A DNA stretch of 64,000 nt from Oscillospiraceae bacterium (GCA_020025715.1 JAHHRQ010000004.1:1-64000); one strand, 5' to 3'. Shown: positions 34,034 through 43,373, counted from the first letter of the stretch. Notes: generated by a model not told the origin, from the sequence alone. Translations and numbers: made by a program.

Positions 34034-35164
34034 TTATTTTTTGTTCTGTCTGCCAAGCTCAAGGATTATATCGCAGATAGCGTCACATGCCTTGGGAACG
34101 GCAAGGGAGCGCATAGCCTCGGACATCTGATGAAGCTTATCCTGTTCGCCTATAAGCTCTTTAATCTTCTGCAGCAGGCTGTCCTCGTCAAAGCTGCCCT
34201 CGGTCATCACAACAGCGCCGCCGGCTTTTTCAAGCACTCTGGCGTTTTTCTCCTGATGATTATTGGTAACATTGGGAGAGGGTACGATTATAACGGGCTT
34301 ACCCATGTAGCAAAGCTCAGAGAGCGTGGATGCACCGGCGCGGCACATTATAAGGTCTGCCGCCGCCATTACTCGGGGCATATCGTAGATATACTCTCTG
34401 ATTTCAACTCCGCAGTGAGAGGGGTTAAGCTTTTTCTTCTGTAAATCCTCGGTAAACTGCTTATAATAGCGGCTGCCTATGGAATGGATAAGGTTAAAGT
34501 CCTGCTGACCCTCCATTTTGGGGAGCATTTTCTCCATAATGCCGTTCATATGCTCAGCGCCCAGTGAACCCCAGACGGAGACCACAAGGGGTTTATCCTT
34601 AGAAAAACCCAGCTCAGCTTTTGCAGAGCTCTGCGTATAAAGGGCAAAATCACCGCGGACGGGGGTGCCGGTTACTGCCAGCTTTTCGGGGCAGTCATAG
34701 TGCTTCTTGCTGTCCTCAAAGCCAAGCATTATCTTATCCACCTTCTTTGCAAGAAGCTTGGTGGTAAGGCCGGGAACGGCGTTGCTCTCGTGAACAGCGG
34801 TGGGGATGTGCATGGAGGCTGCGGCTTTAAGTACAGGGTAGCACACATAGCCGCCGGTGCCTATAACCACATCCGGCTTAAATTCCTTAATTATCTTCTT
34901 TGCCTTATTGGTGGAGGCAACAACATTTTTTAAGCTCTGGAAATTATGGCTGATAGCGGCAAAATTCTTGCCCCGGCTCAGGTTTGTCACTTTAAGAGGA
35001 ACGATTTCATAACCCTCTCTGGGTACAAGTTCCATTTCCATTTTTCCCTCAGCGCCCATAAAAAGAAATTCGCTGTCAGGCATAAGCTCCTTTAATCTGC
35101 CAGCTATGGCAAGAGCAGGGTTTACATGACCGGCGGTACCTCCGCAAGCGAGAATGAATTTCAT
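34034..35164 (-). CDS. murG: Peptidoglycan glycosyltransferase MurG
   Basis: 376 residues. N-terminal glycine motif ACGGTAGHVNPALAI, the second domain start PLVVSVWGSLGAEHMN, and the donor-binding segment RAGASTLSEL are conserved. It adds GlcNAc to lipid I to give lipid II at the inner face of the membrane. Stands between ftsW and murA1. Confidence 0.95.
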   Translation of the reverse strand: MKFILACGGTAGHVNPALAIAGRLKELMPDSEFLFMGAEGKMEMELVPREGYEIVPLKVTNLSRGKNFAAISHNFQSLKNVVASTNKAKKIIKEFKPDVVIGTGGYVCYPVLKAAASMHIPTAVHESNAVPGLTTKLLAKKVDKIMLGFEDSKKHYDCPEKLAVTGTPVRGDFALYTQSSAKAELGFSKDKPLVVSVWGSLGAEHMNGIMEKMLPKMEGQQDFNLIHSIGSRYYKQFTEDLQKKKLNPSHCGVEIREYIYDMPRVMAAADLIMCRAGASTLSELCYMGKPVIIVPSPNVTNNHQEKNARVLEKAGGAVVMTEGSFDEDSLLQKIKELIGEQDKLHQMSEAMRSLAVPKACDAICDIILELGRQNKK

Positions 35165-35180
35165 ATATCTGTCATTCCTT

Positions 35181-36335
35181 TCAGTATACAGCGTCCCGAG
35201 AGGCGCTCAGAATAATGCCCATTTCTATAAGCTCCGTCATAAGTGCCGTACCCCCGTAGGAAAAGAAGGGCAGGGATATGCCGGTGCAGGGCAGAAGATT
35301 AGTTACAACACCTACGTTTAAAAACACCTGAATAAAAAGAAGGCTTGTAAGTCCGGCACAGACCAGAAAACTGAACCTGTCCGGGCACTTTAGGGCTATA
35401 TAATAGCCCCGTAATATTAAAAGAGCAAACAGGCAGAGCAGCAGCGCCGCCCCGATAAAGCCCATTTCCTCGCAGTAGACGGAAAAAATAAAGTCGTTAT
35501 GTTCCTCCGGCAGATACATATATTTCTGCACGCTCTTTCCGAATCCCAATCCGGAAAGGCCGCCGGAGCCGATAGAATAAAGGGACTGGACGATCTGGTA
35601 GCCCTCATCGGAGGAGCTTTTAAAGGGGTCCAGCCATGTGGTTATACGCTCGGATGCGTAAGGGAAGAAGATAAGCAGAACGGCAAGTGCGCCGCCCAGT
35701 ACAAGTATGGCGCCTATAAACCAGCCTAAGCTGACGCCGCCTAAAAACAGCATCACACCGCCTATGGCGATAATGATAATGGAGGCCGAAAAATGAGGCT
35801 CCAGCATTAAAAGACCGACTATTAAAGCCAGTATTCCCGCAAAGGGAAGGATGCCCTCTTTAAAACTTCGCATCTTACCTGCCTTGGCTGCAATGAGCCT
35901 TGAAAAGGAAAGGATGACTGCAAGCTTTGCAAGCTCTGAGGGCTGAATTCTAATTCCCGGCAGACTGAGCCACCGGCGGGAGCCGTTTACCTTAGTGCCG
36001 ACAAAAGGCACAAGCAGCAACAGCACTACTGCAAAAAGCAGAAAATGAAAGGCATACTTTCTGTACAGCTTCATCGGTATTTTAGACGCAAAGAACATTA
36101 AAAATGTTCCCGCTACTGCGAAAATCAGCTGTCTTATGAAGAAATAGCCCGCCTTTCCTCCTGTCACATCGCCGGGGTCATAATATGCCCGCGCAAAGCT
36201 TGAGGAAAGGATCATAAGCAGTCCCATGGATAAAAGCAGAAGTACCAGCACGCAAAAGCTTAAATCCATTTCGCCTCTGCTCTTTTTTACAGGGGCAGAC
36301 GGAAAACCGGCGAGGCGGACGCTTTCGTAGCGCAT
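35181..36335 (-). CDS. ftsW: SEDS-family peptidoglycan polymerase FtsW
   Basis: 384 residues with about ten transmembrane helices. The SEDS markers ASKIPMKLYRKYAF, RWLSLPGIRIQPSELAKLA and the C-terminal LLPCTGISLPFFSYGG are present. FtsW polymerises septal glycan together with the class B PBP encoded upstream. It is preceded by mraY with 31 bases between them. Confidence 0.95.
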   Translation of the reverse strand: MRYESVRLAGFPSAPVKKSRGEMDLSFCVLVLLLLSMGLLMILSSSFARAYYDPGDVTGGKAGYFFIRQLIFAVAGTFLMFFASKIPMKLYRKYAFHFLLFAVVLLLLVPFVGTKVNGSRRWLSLPGIRIQPSELAKLAVILSFSRLIAAKAGKMRSFKEGILPFAGILALIVGLLMLEPHFSASIIIIAIGGVMLFLGGVSLGWFIGAILVLGGALAVLLIFFPYASERITTWLDPFKSSSDEGYQIVQSLYSIGSGGLSGLGFGKSVQKYMYLPEEHNDFIFSVYCEEMGFIGAALLLCLFALLILRGYYIALKCPDRFSFLVCAGLTSLLFIQVFLNVGVVTNLLPCTGISLPFFSYGGTALMTELIEMGIILSASRDAVY

Positions 36336-36366
36336 AATACCACCTCCCCGGTCATTTAATCAAATA

Positions 36367-37380
36367 TCAGAGGGCGAAACGATTATACACCCCTATAAAT
36401 GATATGATTGCAAAGAGCAAAGATATACCGGTAAAGAGAGCAAAAATTTCTTTCTCTTTCCACTTTTTTCCTGTCCAGCCGCCCATTTCAAGGTGGTGAT
36501 GGAAGGGAGCCATGCGGAAAACTCTCTTACCGTGGGATAATTTGAAATATCCTACCTGAATAATATCGGAGAGAGTTTCGATTATATAGATGATACCCAG
36601 AGTCACAAGGATAAGGGGCATATCATAGGCAAATGCAAGACCCACAATGGCTCCGCCCAAAAACAGGGAGCCGGTGTCACCCATGAACACCTTTGCGGGG
36701 TTGAAGTTATAGACGAGGAATCCCAGCAGACCGCCGAGGAGAGCGGATGCAAACACGCCCAGTTCAAAGTATTCATGTCCCCATGCAAAGCACACCACAA
36801 CGAAGAACAGGCACACAGGCATGGAGGAACCGGCGGCAAGGCCGTCGATACCGTCGGTAATGTTGACGGCGTTTACGGTGCCCACGATTATAAATGCTGC
36901 CAGAATGAAGTAAAGCCATTCAGGCATTAAAACGGTCTTATTAAAGAAAGGTATGTAAAGATTGGGGCTGACATAGCCGATCTCACGCATCAGGAACAGG
37001 AAGCACAGAGCTGCTGCCAGCTGCAAAAGGAACTTTGCCTTGGCGGAAAGGCCCAGATTTCTCTTGTTCTTGACCTTTTCCCAGTCATCCAGAAAACCGA
37101 TGACGCCGAACACGGCAGCAAACAGGAACACAAACAGGTGTACAAAGTGTCCGTGCAACATTCCCTCAAAGCCCACTGTTAAAATTACAAACAGCACTGC
37201 CAGAATGAATATCAGGCCGCCCATGGTGGGGGTACCGCTCTTGGACATGTGCCATGTAGGGCCGTTCTCTTTTATTTCCTGTCCGGCTTTCTGCTTTTTA
37301 AGCCAGGGAATATAGTATTTTCCGAAGGCTGTGGCAAAAAGGAAAGCCAGAACAAATGCGCAAATCAGCTTAATAGTCAT
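36367..37380 (-). CDS. mraY: Phospho-N-acetylmuramoyl-pentapeptide transferase
   Basis: 337 residues with ten membrane helices. Motifs PTMGGL, GFLDDWEK, NAVNITDGIDGLAAG, FNPAKVFMGDTGSLFLGG and the MAPFHHHLE loop match MraY. It makes lipid I on undecaprenyl phosphate. In many relatives murF precedes and murD follows this gene; both are missing here. Confidence 0.97.
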   Translation of the reverse strand: MTIKLICAFVLAFLFATAFGKYYIPWLKKQKAGQEIKENGPTWHMSKSGTPTMGGLIFILAVLFVILTVGFEGMLHGHFVHLFVFLFAAVFGVIGFLDDWEKVKNKRNLGLSAKAKFLLQLAAALCFLFLMREIGYVSPNLYIPFFNKTVLMPEWLYFILAAFIIVGTVNAVNITDGIDGLAAGSSMPVCLFFVVVCFAWGHEYFELGVFASALLGGLLGFLVYNFNPAKVFMGDTGSLFLGGAIVGLAFAYDMPLILVTLGIIYIIETLSDIIQVGYFKLSHGKRVFRMAPFHHHLEMGGWTGKKWKEKEIFALFTGISLLFAIISFIGVYNRFAL

Positions 37381-37402
37381 ATCGTATCTCCAAACTCTTT
37401 TC

Positions 37403-38845
37403 TCAGTTTCCTAAAAATTCGGCAACAATTTCCCGCTCATCCATATGGTGCTTCTCGTGGCCGATTATCTGATAATCCTCGTGGCCTTTGCCGGCAAGTA
37501 ATATTACATCACCCTTACGCGCCTTGTCAATAGCCCAGCCAATAGCTTTTTTCCTGTCAAGTATGGATTTATAGGGGGTTTTCCGCTCTTTTACTCCTAC
37601 CAGTATCTCGTCAATAATAGCCTGCGGGTCCTCGGTTCTGGGGTTATCGGAGGTTACAACAACAAGGTCTGAGTTGTCGGCGGCAATTCTGCCCATAATG
37701 GGACGCTTTAACCTGTCCCTGTCTCCGCCGCAGCCGAAAAGACAGATAAGTCTGCCCTCGGTAACGCCTCTCAGGGTCTTGAGAACCTTTTCCAGTGCGT
37801 CGGGCTTATGGGAATAGTCGATGATTATAGAAAAATCTCTGCCGGTGGGGACAGCTTCAAGTCTGCCCTTTACGCCGGGAGCAGTGGCAAGAGCCATGGA
37901 GCAGTCCATCAGATCTACGCCTGAAAGCAGGGCGGCGGCGGCAACGCTGAGGGCGTTATATACAGAGAAGCTGCCGGGGATACCCAGTCTTATAAGGCTG
38001 AGATCATCACCGTAAACAGCGGCAAAGCGGACGTGATCTGCGGTCATGCGGATGTCCTTTGCAACCAGTGATGCCTCGTTTTTCTCGGTGGAATAGGTAA
38101 GGCAGGGGCACTTAACGCCATCCATCATAAAGTCTGCCCACTTGTCGTCCATATTGAACGCGGCGGCCTTGCAGTGAGAAAACAGAATTTTCTTTGCAGA
38201 AGCGTAATCCTCCATGTCTGCATGGAAATCCAGATGATCCTGACTTAAATTGGTAAATACTGCCACATCGTAGGTAATACCCGCCACTCTGTCAAGGCTG
38301 AGGGCGTGGGAGGAAACCTCCATAACTACATGGGTGCAGCCCTCCTTAACCATTTCAGCCAGAAGCTGCTGCAATTCAAGGCTTTCGGGGGTGGTGCGCT
38401 CGGAGTGGAGCATCTTATCCCCTATCATGTTGCCGTTGGTGCCGATAAGACCCACCTTTGCGCCCAGAGTTTTTTCAAGCACATGCTTTAAAATATGGGT
38501 GGAGCTGGTTTTGCCGGAGGTGCCGGTAAAGCCTATCATCTTCACCTTTTCGGCAGGATGACCGTAAAACTCACAGCTCATAAGAGCCAGAGCCTTGCGG
38601 CTGTTTTCTACCTTTATATAAGGAATATTTTCTTCCGGCTCAACTTCGCACACTACTGCTGAGGCGCCGAGCTGGGCGGCTTTTCCTATATATTTATGTC
38701 CGTCTGTCTCAAAGCCCTTAATGGCGACGAAAAGAGAACCGGGAGACGCAAGTCTCGAATCATAGCAGATGTGCTCTATTTCCATATCCATATCAGCCGT
38801 ACAGCTCAGGATCTTAATTCCTTTAAGTAATTCCGCAAGCTTCAA
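37403..38845 (-). CDS. murE: UDP-MurNAc-tripeptide synthetase
   Basis: 480 residues. The ATP motif GFTGTSGKTSS and the Mur-ligase central HxxxN region (NLSQDHLDFH) are intact, as is the C-terminal SDNPRTEDP motif. DNPR indicates meso-diaminopimelate as the third amino acid, which fits a Clostridia-type wall. It lies nine bases downstream of the pbp gene and 22 bases upstream of mraY. Confidence 0.93.
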   Translation of the reverse strand: MKLAELLKGIKILSCTADMDMEIEHICYDSRLASPGSLFVAIKGFETDGHKYIGKAAQLGASAVVCEVEPEENIPYIKVENSRKALALMSCEFYGHPAEKVKMIGFTGTSGKTSSTHILKHVLEKTLGAKVGLIGTNGNMIGDKMLHSERTTPESLELQQLLAEMVKEGCTHVVMEVSSHALSLDRVAGITYDVAVFTNLSQDHLDFHADMEDYASAKKILFSHCKAAAFNMDDKWADFMMDGVKCPCLTYSTEKNEASLVAKDIRMTADHVRFAAVYGDDLSLIRLGIPGSFSVYNALSVAAAALLSGVDLMDCSMALATAPGVKGRLEAVPTGRDFSIIIDYSHKPDALEKVLKTLRGVTEGRLICLFGCGGDRDRLKRPIMGRIAADNSDLVVVTSDNPRTEDPQAIIDEILVGVKERKTPYKSILDRKKAIGWAIDKARKGDVILLAGKGHEDYQIIGHEKHHMDEREIVAEFLGN

Positions 38846-38854
38846 TTTATCACC

Positions 38855-41170
38855 TCAATACTTTCCGAGCTGTTCTTCCGCGCTGTCGCGGAGCATCAGC
38901 TCAATCACGCTGCCTCTGGGAATTTCCGTTCCGGCGGGCAAGCTCTGACTTACTACCTTCTGTGCCCCGTCCTCACTTAATGGACTGAGGCTTCTCACAT
39001 ATATACCGCACTCAGCAAGGCTGTCCCGGGCATCAAAGTAGCCCATGCCGCTGAGTTCAGGCAAGGTTACCGTATCATCAGACGGCTCTGTGCCTGCGTA
39101 TATTATCACTTCCGAATTTTTTGCAATCTTACTTCCTGCTCTGGGTAACTGGGCGTTTATCGTGTCGCCCTCCCCTATCACTCTGTACCGAAGCTCTGCG
39201 CCGTAAAGGGCGTTTTCGGCGTCGGAAATACTCATTTCCGCAAGCTCCGGAACTACTGCCTCGCTGATTTCTTCATCCTCAAACTGAGGCACAAAGCCCA
39301 TATAAGGCAGAATATCGGCAAACATTTTGCCTACCGTAGGGGCTGCCATCTGGCCGCCGCTTACGTACACGCCGGATTTATCCGACGGGGTATCGAGAAA
39401 AACAAGGAGTGCTATTTTCGGGTCATCTGCCGGCGCAAAGCCAATAAATGAAACTATGTATTCCTTTTTGCCGGTGGTGGCTTCAAGGTTTACTTTTTCG
39501 CTGGTGCCGGTTTTACCGCCTATGCGATAGCCTTTTACGGCGGCGTTGCGGCCGGTGCCGTCCTTGGGGTCACCGACTACGGCCTCTAAAATCTGCCTTA
39601 CCTTTGCGCTGGTCTCCGCGCTGATTACCTGCCGCAGAACCTCCGGCTCCCGCTCATAGGCGGTGGTACCGTCGGGGTTCAGCATTTTTTCAACCACGTA
39701 TGGCTGCATCAGCTTTCCGCCGTTTACACATGCGGAAACTGCGGTAATAAGCTGCAAGGGGCTTATGGTAAAGGTCTGCCCGAATGATGCAGCTGCAAGC
39801 TGGGAGAGATTTTTAGGAGAGCAGAAAACATTCTCACTCCAGAATATGCTCCCTGTCTCGCCGCTTAAATCAATGCCGCTTTTGGCGGAGAGATTTTCGT
39901 CTTTGTCTCCGGTTTTTTCAAGAAAGCCGAAGGCTTCAAGGTAATCATAAAAGCGTTCCGCTCCCACCTGTAAGCCGATATTGACGAAAGCCGCGTTGCA
40001 GGAATGCTGCACGGCCTGAGTTAAATTCTGGGAGCCGTGGCCCCCGTGCTTCCAGCAGCGTATGGGGCTTGTTCTGCCTCGTACATTCACACTGCCGCCG
40101 CAGTAATAGGTGCTGTCAAGATCGGCGGCTCCCTCTTCAAGAGCCATTGAAAGGGTAATTATTTTAAATGTGGAGCCGGGCTCATAGCTGTCACTGAGCG
40201 CCTTATTGCGCCACTGTTTAAGCTGCTGTGCTCGAAGCTCTGCCTCAGGGTCGGCGCTTTGTGAAATCACAGTTTGCGCCTTGTCGCTGACCGCGAGAAA
40301 ATTATTGGGGTCAAAGCCCCCTATGGATGCCATTGCCAGAATTCCGCCGGTGTTCACGTCCATGGCGATTGCTCCGGCGCCGTTCTGGATGTCATAATCC
40401 TCCACTGCCTGCTTTAAGTGTTTTTCAACGAAATACTGAATTCCGCTGTCAAGGCTCAGAACTAACGAAAGCCCTTCCTCACCGGGACAGTGCTCCTCGA
40501 ACTGCTTAAATAAAAGGTCGGTGCCGTAGGCATTGGTGAGCCGGAGAGTTCTGCCCTCCGTGCCGCCCAGAACATTTTCGTATCTGGCTTCAATGCCCTC
40601 AAGCCCCTGATTATCCATTCCCACGAAGCCCAGCACATGGCAGGCAAGGGAGGAATTGGGGTAATATCTTTTGCTGTCAGGCTCAAGACGTATGCCTTTG
40701 AGCTTATTATCGGTTTTAAATTCCCGAACTTTGTCAGACTGCTCCCGGCTCAGCTTTCGCTGCACCGTCACATAGTAAGAACCCTGCTCAGAGGTTTTCT
40801 TCAACACCTCATTATAGTCAAGATTCAGAATATCTGCAAGTCCTCTTGCAATAAGTTCCCTGTCCTCATGGTGGGAGCTTATCTCCCCCGGACTCAGGTA
40901 CAGATTATCCACCGGCGCACTGAGCGCAAGAGGGTTCATTTTCCTGTCGTAAATCGAACCTCTGGCGGCGGAGCTTTTATTTTCTCTGAGCTGCTGGGAC
41001 ATTGCCCGCTCCTCATAGAACTTGTGGTCAATAATCTGGATTTTATATAATCTTGCAAGCAGCAGCGAAAATGCGAAAATGCCGCACACTGCCATCAAAA
41101 ACAGGGTGCGGCGAAGCATTTGACTGTTAGGCTTAGACACCGGTTCCCTTGACGTGCGATTAAATTTCAT
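38855..41170 (-). CDS. Class B penicillin-binding protein with two PASTA domains (FtsI/SpoVD type)
   Basis: 771 residues. N-terminal membrane anchor (~20-43), dimerisation domain, and transpeptidase domain with SxxK (Ser333-Lys336 in PGSTFK), SCN (390-392) and KTG (553-555). Two PASTA repeats occupy ~645-770. This architecture is that of divisome FtsI or sporulation SpoVD; in a single-copy dcw cluster it is probably the main septal transpeptidase. It is the partner of FtsW in this operon. Confidence 0.95.
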   Translation of the reverse strand: MKFNRTSREPVSKPNSQMLRRTLFLMAVCGIFAFSLLLARLYKIQIIDHKFYEERAMSQQLRENKSSAARGSIYDRKMNPLALSAPVDNLYLSPGEISSHHEDRELIARGLADILNLDYNEVLKKTSEQGSYYVTVQRKLSREQSDKVREFKTDNKLKGIRLEPDSKRYYPNSSLACHVLGFVGMDNQGLEGIEARYENVLGGTEGRTLRLTNAYGTDLLFKQFEEHCPGEEGLSLVLSLDSGIQYFVEKHLKQAVEDYDIQNGAGAIAMDVNTGGILAMASIGGFDPNNFLAVSDKAQTVISQSADPEAELRAQQLKQWRNKALSDSYEPGSTFKIITLSMALEEGAADLDSTYYCGGSVNVRGRTSPIRCWKHGGHGSQNLTQAVQHSCNAAFVNIGLQVGAERFYDYLEAFGFLEKTGDKDENLSAKSGIDLSGETGSIFWSENVFCSPKNLSQLAAASFGQTFTISPLQLITAVSACVNGGKLMQPYVVEKMLNPDGTTAYEREPEVLRQVISAETSAKVRQILEAVVGDPKDGTGRNAAVKGYRIGGKTGTSEKVNLEATTGKKEYIVSFIGFAPADDPKIALLVFLDTPSDKSGVYVSGGQMAAPTVGKMFADILPYMGFVPQFEDEEISEAVVPELAEMSISDAENALYGAELRYRVIGEGDTINAQLPRAGSKIAKNSEVIIYAGTEPSDDTVTLPELSGMGYFDARDSLAECGIYVRSLSPLSEDGAQKVVSQSLPAGTEIPRGSVIELMLRDSAEEQLGKY

Positions 41171-41230
41171 GGTAAACCCCCGCTTAATAGATTATTCTAT
41201 ATATATTCGGAAGCTTATCCACTTATCCAC

Positions 41231-41461
41231 TTACCCGTTGTCTATTATCTGTTCCGGAGAACAGCGCCGCATACCAAGTACATCCTCGGCGTAGCTCTCA
41301 ATATCCTCCAAGCTGAGCCTGTTTTCGCACTCGGCTCTGAGGCATCTGTTCTCAACTTCAAGGCTTTCTATCTCTTTTTCCCGCGCGGACAGCTTTTCGC
41401 TTGCCGCGGCAAGGGAAATTGAATTTAAAAGTGAGAACACCAGAAGCAGGGCCGAAAACAA
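41231..41461 (-). CDS. ftsL: FtsL-like septum formation protein
   Basis: 76 residues from TTG at 41461: a membrane helix, then a short coiled coil (EKLSAREKEIESLEVENRCL) and DIESYAEDVLGM. Its place between rsmH and the PBP gene fits ftsL. The frame is open upstream to 41527 (22 codons ending FRAVGLL) and continues the helix, but contains no ATG, GTG or TTG, so the real start may be non-standard (ATA at about 41501-41503) or the TTG is used with a poor ribosome site. The function is assigned from size, topology and position. Confidence 0.7.
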   Translation of the reverse strand: MFSALLLVFSLLNSISLAAASEKLSAREKEIESLEVENRCLRAECENRLSLEDIESYAEDVLGMRRCSPEQIIDNG

Positions 41462-41507
41462 AAGCCCTACCGCTCTGAATAAATTTTCGCTGACAGCTTT
41501 TATAAAA

Positions 41508-42443
41508 TCACACTCTTTCTGCCACTCTTAATTTGGCACTCCTTGAGCGTGGATTTATCTCTATCTCCTCCGTACTCGGCAAAATAGGCTTACGGCTTAC
41601 GCTTTTTAAAGTCTGCACAAAGCCGCATGTACAGATCGGTGCTTCTCTGGGACAGGTGCAGCCTTTTTCACGGCGGAAAATGCCGTTTTTAACTATTCTG
41701 TCCTCTAAGGAATGGAAGGATATAACACACAGTCTGCCGCCCTTATTTAACATGTCAGGGGCAGTGTCCATCATCCGCTCCACCTCGCCCAGCTCATCAT
41801 TAACGGCAATTCTTATTGCCTGAAAGCTGCGCTTTGCGGGATGCTGCTTTTCCCGGAGAGCGGAGGCGGGCATGGCGGATTTTATTATATCCACCAGCTC
41901 CAGAGTTGTCTCTATCTCCTTTTTCTCCCGGTAGGCGATAATGGCTGCAACAATGCGTCTTGCGTATTTTTCCTCGCCGTAATCCCAGAGTATGCGCTGC
42001 AAGCGCTCCTCCGGCCATGAGTTTACAACCTCTTTTGCGGTAAGGGGTGCGGTGTCGTCCATACGCATATCAAGCGGTGCATCATTCATATATGAAAAAC
42101 CTCTCTCCGCCTCATCAAGCTGAGGAGAGGAAACACCCAAGTCAAAAAGCATACCGTCTACCCCCGGTAAACCCAGGCTTTTTACAATATCGGCGGCATT
42201 TGAAAAGGTATCATGTACAAAAGTGATTTTATCAAGGTGCTCTTTAAGGCGCTGCTTTGAACGTCTTATAGCACTCTCGTCTCTGTCAATGCAGATAAGG
42301 CGGCCGGTGGTAAGGCGCTTTGCAATCTGCAATGAGTGACCGCCCAGACCGGTGGTTCCGTCAAGATACACCCCGTCGGGCTTTATATTTAAATTTTCAA
42401 TGCACTCCTCCAAAAGGACGGAGACATGCTTCGGCATATCCAT
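41508..42443 (-). CDS. rsmH: 16S rRNA (cytosine1402-N4)-methyltransferase
   Basis: 311 residues. SAM-binding motif YLDGTTGLGGHS and the conserved LFDLGVSSPQLDEAERGFSY and SFHSLEDRIVK segments identify RsmH (MraW). It methylates C1402 in the ribosomal P-site. The start overlaps the mraZ stop region and the operon order mraZ-rsmH-ftsL is standard. Confidence 0.97.
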   Translation of the reverse strand: MDMPKHVSVLLEECIENLNIKPDGVYLDGTTGLGGHSLQIAKRLTTGRLICIDRDESAIRRSKQRLKEHLDKITFVHDTFSNAADIVKSLGLPGVDGMLFDLGVSSPQLDEAERGFSYMNDAPLDMRMDDTAPLTAKEVVNSWPEERLQRILWDYGEEKYARRIVAAIIAYREKKEIETTLELVDIIKSAMPASALREKQHPAKRSFQAIRIAVNDELGEVERMMDTAPDMLNKGGRLCVISFHSLEDRIVKNGIFRREKGCTCPREAPICTCGFVQTLKSVSRKPILPSTEEIEINPRSRSAKLRVAERV

Positions 42444-42865
42444 TAAAATTCAAGCTCCTCCATCACAGCGGCAATATTCTCCGGTGTGGTCTCTATCTCA
42501 TACACGCTCTTCCATGTGTCGCTGTCCCACAGCTCCGCATGGTTATTGCAGCCCAGAACGGTAACGCTTTTGGTAAGACCGGCGTAATCCCTTAAATTCT
42601 GGGGAATGAGGGCACGGCCCTGACTGTCCAGCTCGCATTTTGCGGCGTGGGCAAAAAGGGGGCGCATTTTTCTCTGTTTAACATAGGGCATGGCATTTAC
42701 TCTGTCAGAAAAAATCTGCCAGTTCTCCGCAGAATATGCACAGAGGCACTTATCCATTGAAAGGGTTACAAAAAACACCTCACCCAGCTCATCCCTGAGC
42801 TTGGCAGGTATAAAAAGACGTCCCTTGTTGTCAAGGGAGTGCTGATATTCACCTGTCAATGTCAT
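42443..42865 (-). CDS. mraZ: Transcriptional regulator MraZ
   Basis: 140 residues with two MraZ/AbrB-like halves: GEYQHSLDNKGRLFIPAKLR and CELDSQGRALIPQNLRDYAG. Forms rings that bind direct repeats near its own promoter and repress the division cluster. The ATG has GGAGG close upstream, and the three AAGTGG boxes at 42869-42919 are in the leader. Confidence 0.95.
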   Translation of the reverse strand: MTLTGEYQHSLDNKGRLFIPAKLRDELGEVFFVTLSMDKCLCAYSAENWQIFSDRVNAMPYVKQRKMRPLFAHAAKCELDSQGRALIPQNLRDYAGLTKSVTVLGCNNHAELWDSDTWKSVYEIETTPENIAAVMEELEF

Positions 42866-42868
42866 TCG

Positions 42869-42919
42869 CCTCCACTTCTTTGGGATTTTTAGCCATAATC
42901 CACCACTTCAAACCACTTT
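42869..42919 (-). promoter_or_regulatory. MraZ-type boxes in the mraZ leader
   Basis: On the minus strand: AAAGTGGTT (42911-42919), AAGTGGTGG (42900-42908) and AAGTGGAGG (42869-42877). The first two are 11 bases apart end to end and the third is three turns further, overlapping the ribosome binding site. This agrees with known MraZ operators, which are GTGG-containing repeats at about one helical turn. Confidence 0.65.
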
Positions 42920-42927
42920 GCACTACC

Positions 42928-42956
42928 ATTATAGGTTGAACAGCGCTAAAAAGCAA
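42928..42956 (-). promoter_or_regulatory. Promoter of the mraZ division cluster
   Basis: TTGCTT (42951-42956), 17-base spacer, TATAAT (42928-42933) on the minus strand. The proximal MraZ boxes fall at the expected transcription start and just after it. Confidence 0.65.
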
Positions 42957-43081
42957 GGAAAATATTCTGACGTTTTTTGTAATTTTTCCCCGATTATTTG
43001 TAACCTGTAATATTTTTCCGCATTTTCCGTCCCTTTCCACCACTAAAGGCAAATAAATCTCAAAAATGATGCATTATGTAT

Positions 43082-43320
43082 AAAGTGAGGTGTGCATCAT
43101 CCCCCACTTTCCTGTTATTGGAAATTTTTTACTTCCTTTCAGGGTTTCAAAGTGGGGATTTTCTTCCCCCACTTTGCTTTAATTTTGGGCTCCGGCGCAG
43201 CCTACCCCACTCTCTCCCCCACTTCACTTTTCATTTATATGTTTTTTACCTTTCCCCACTCCCTCTTTCACGGAAATTTCCGCCCCACTTTCTCCCCCGC
43301 AGGGATGTATCCCCCACTTT
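43082..43320. repeat. Distal array of AAAGTGGGG-type boxes
   Basis: CCCCACTTT occurs exactly at 43102, 43167, 43283 and 43312, with one- or two-base variants at 43205, 43217 and 43254; the reverse orientation occurs at 43149 (AAAGTGGGG) and 43082 (AAAGTGAGG). The boxes at 43149 and 43167 form a perfect inverted repeat. On the minus strand most read AAAGTGGGG, like MraZ boxes, 150-400 bases upstream of the mraZ promoter. No gene is seen in this 567-base gap. Confidence 0.55.
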
Positions 43321-43345
43321 ACCGCCAATTTAGCGAAAAAAGGCG

Positions 43346-43373
43346 CAAAAAAGGACAGCCGAAGCTGTCCTTT
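43346..43373 (-). terminator. Terminator of the uvrC-rsmD-coaD operon
   Basis: AAAGGACAGC/GCTGTCCTTT stem with a four-base loop and T6-7 on the minus strand, about 60 bases after the last gene of the operon. Confidence 0.9.

Noticed and set aside
43082..43320. The CCCCACTTT array as a CRISPR or tandem repeat
   Set aside because: Repeat units are nine bases, spacings vary from 12 to 65 bases, both orientations occur, and there are no cas genes.
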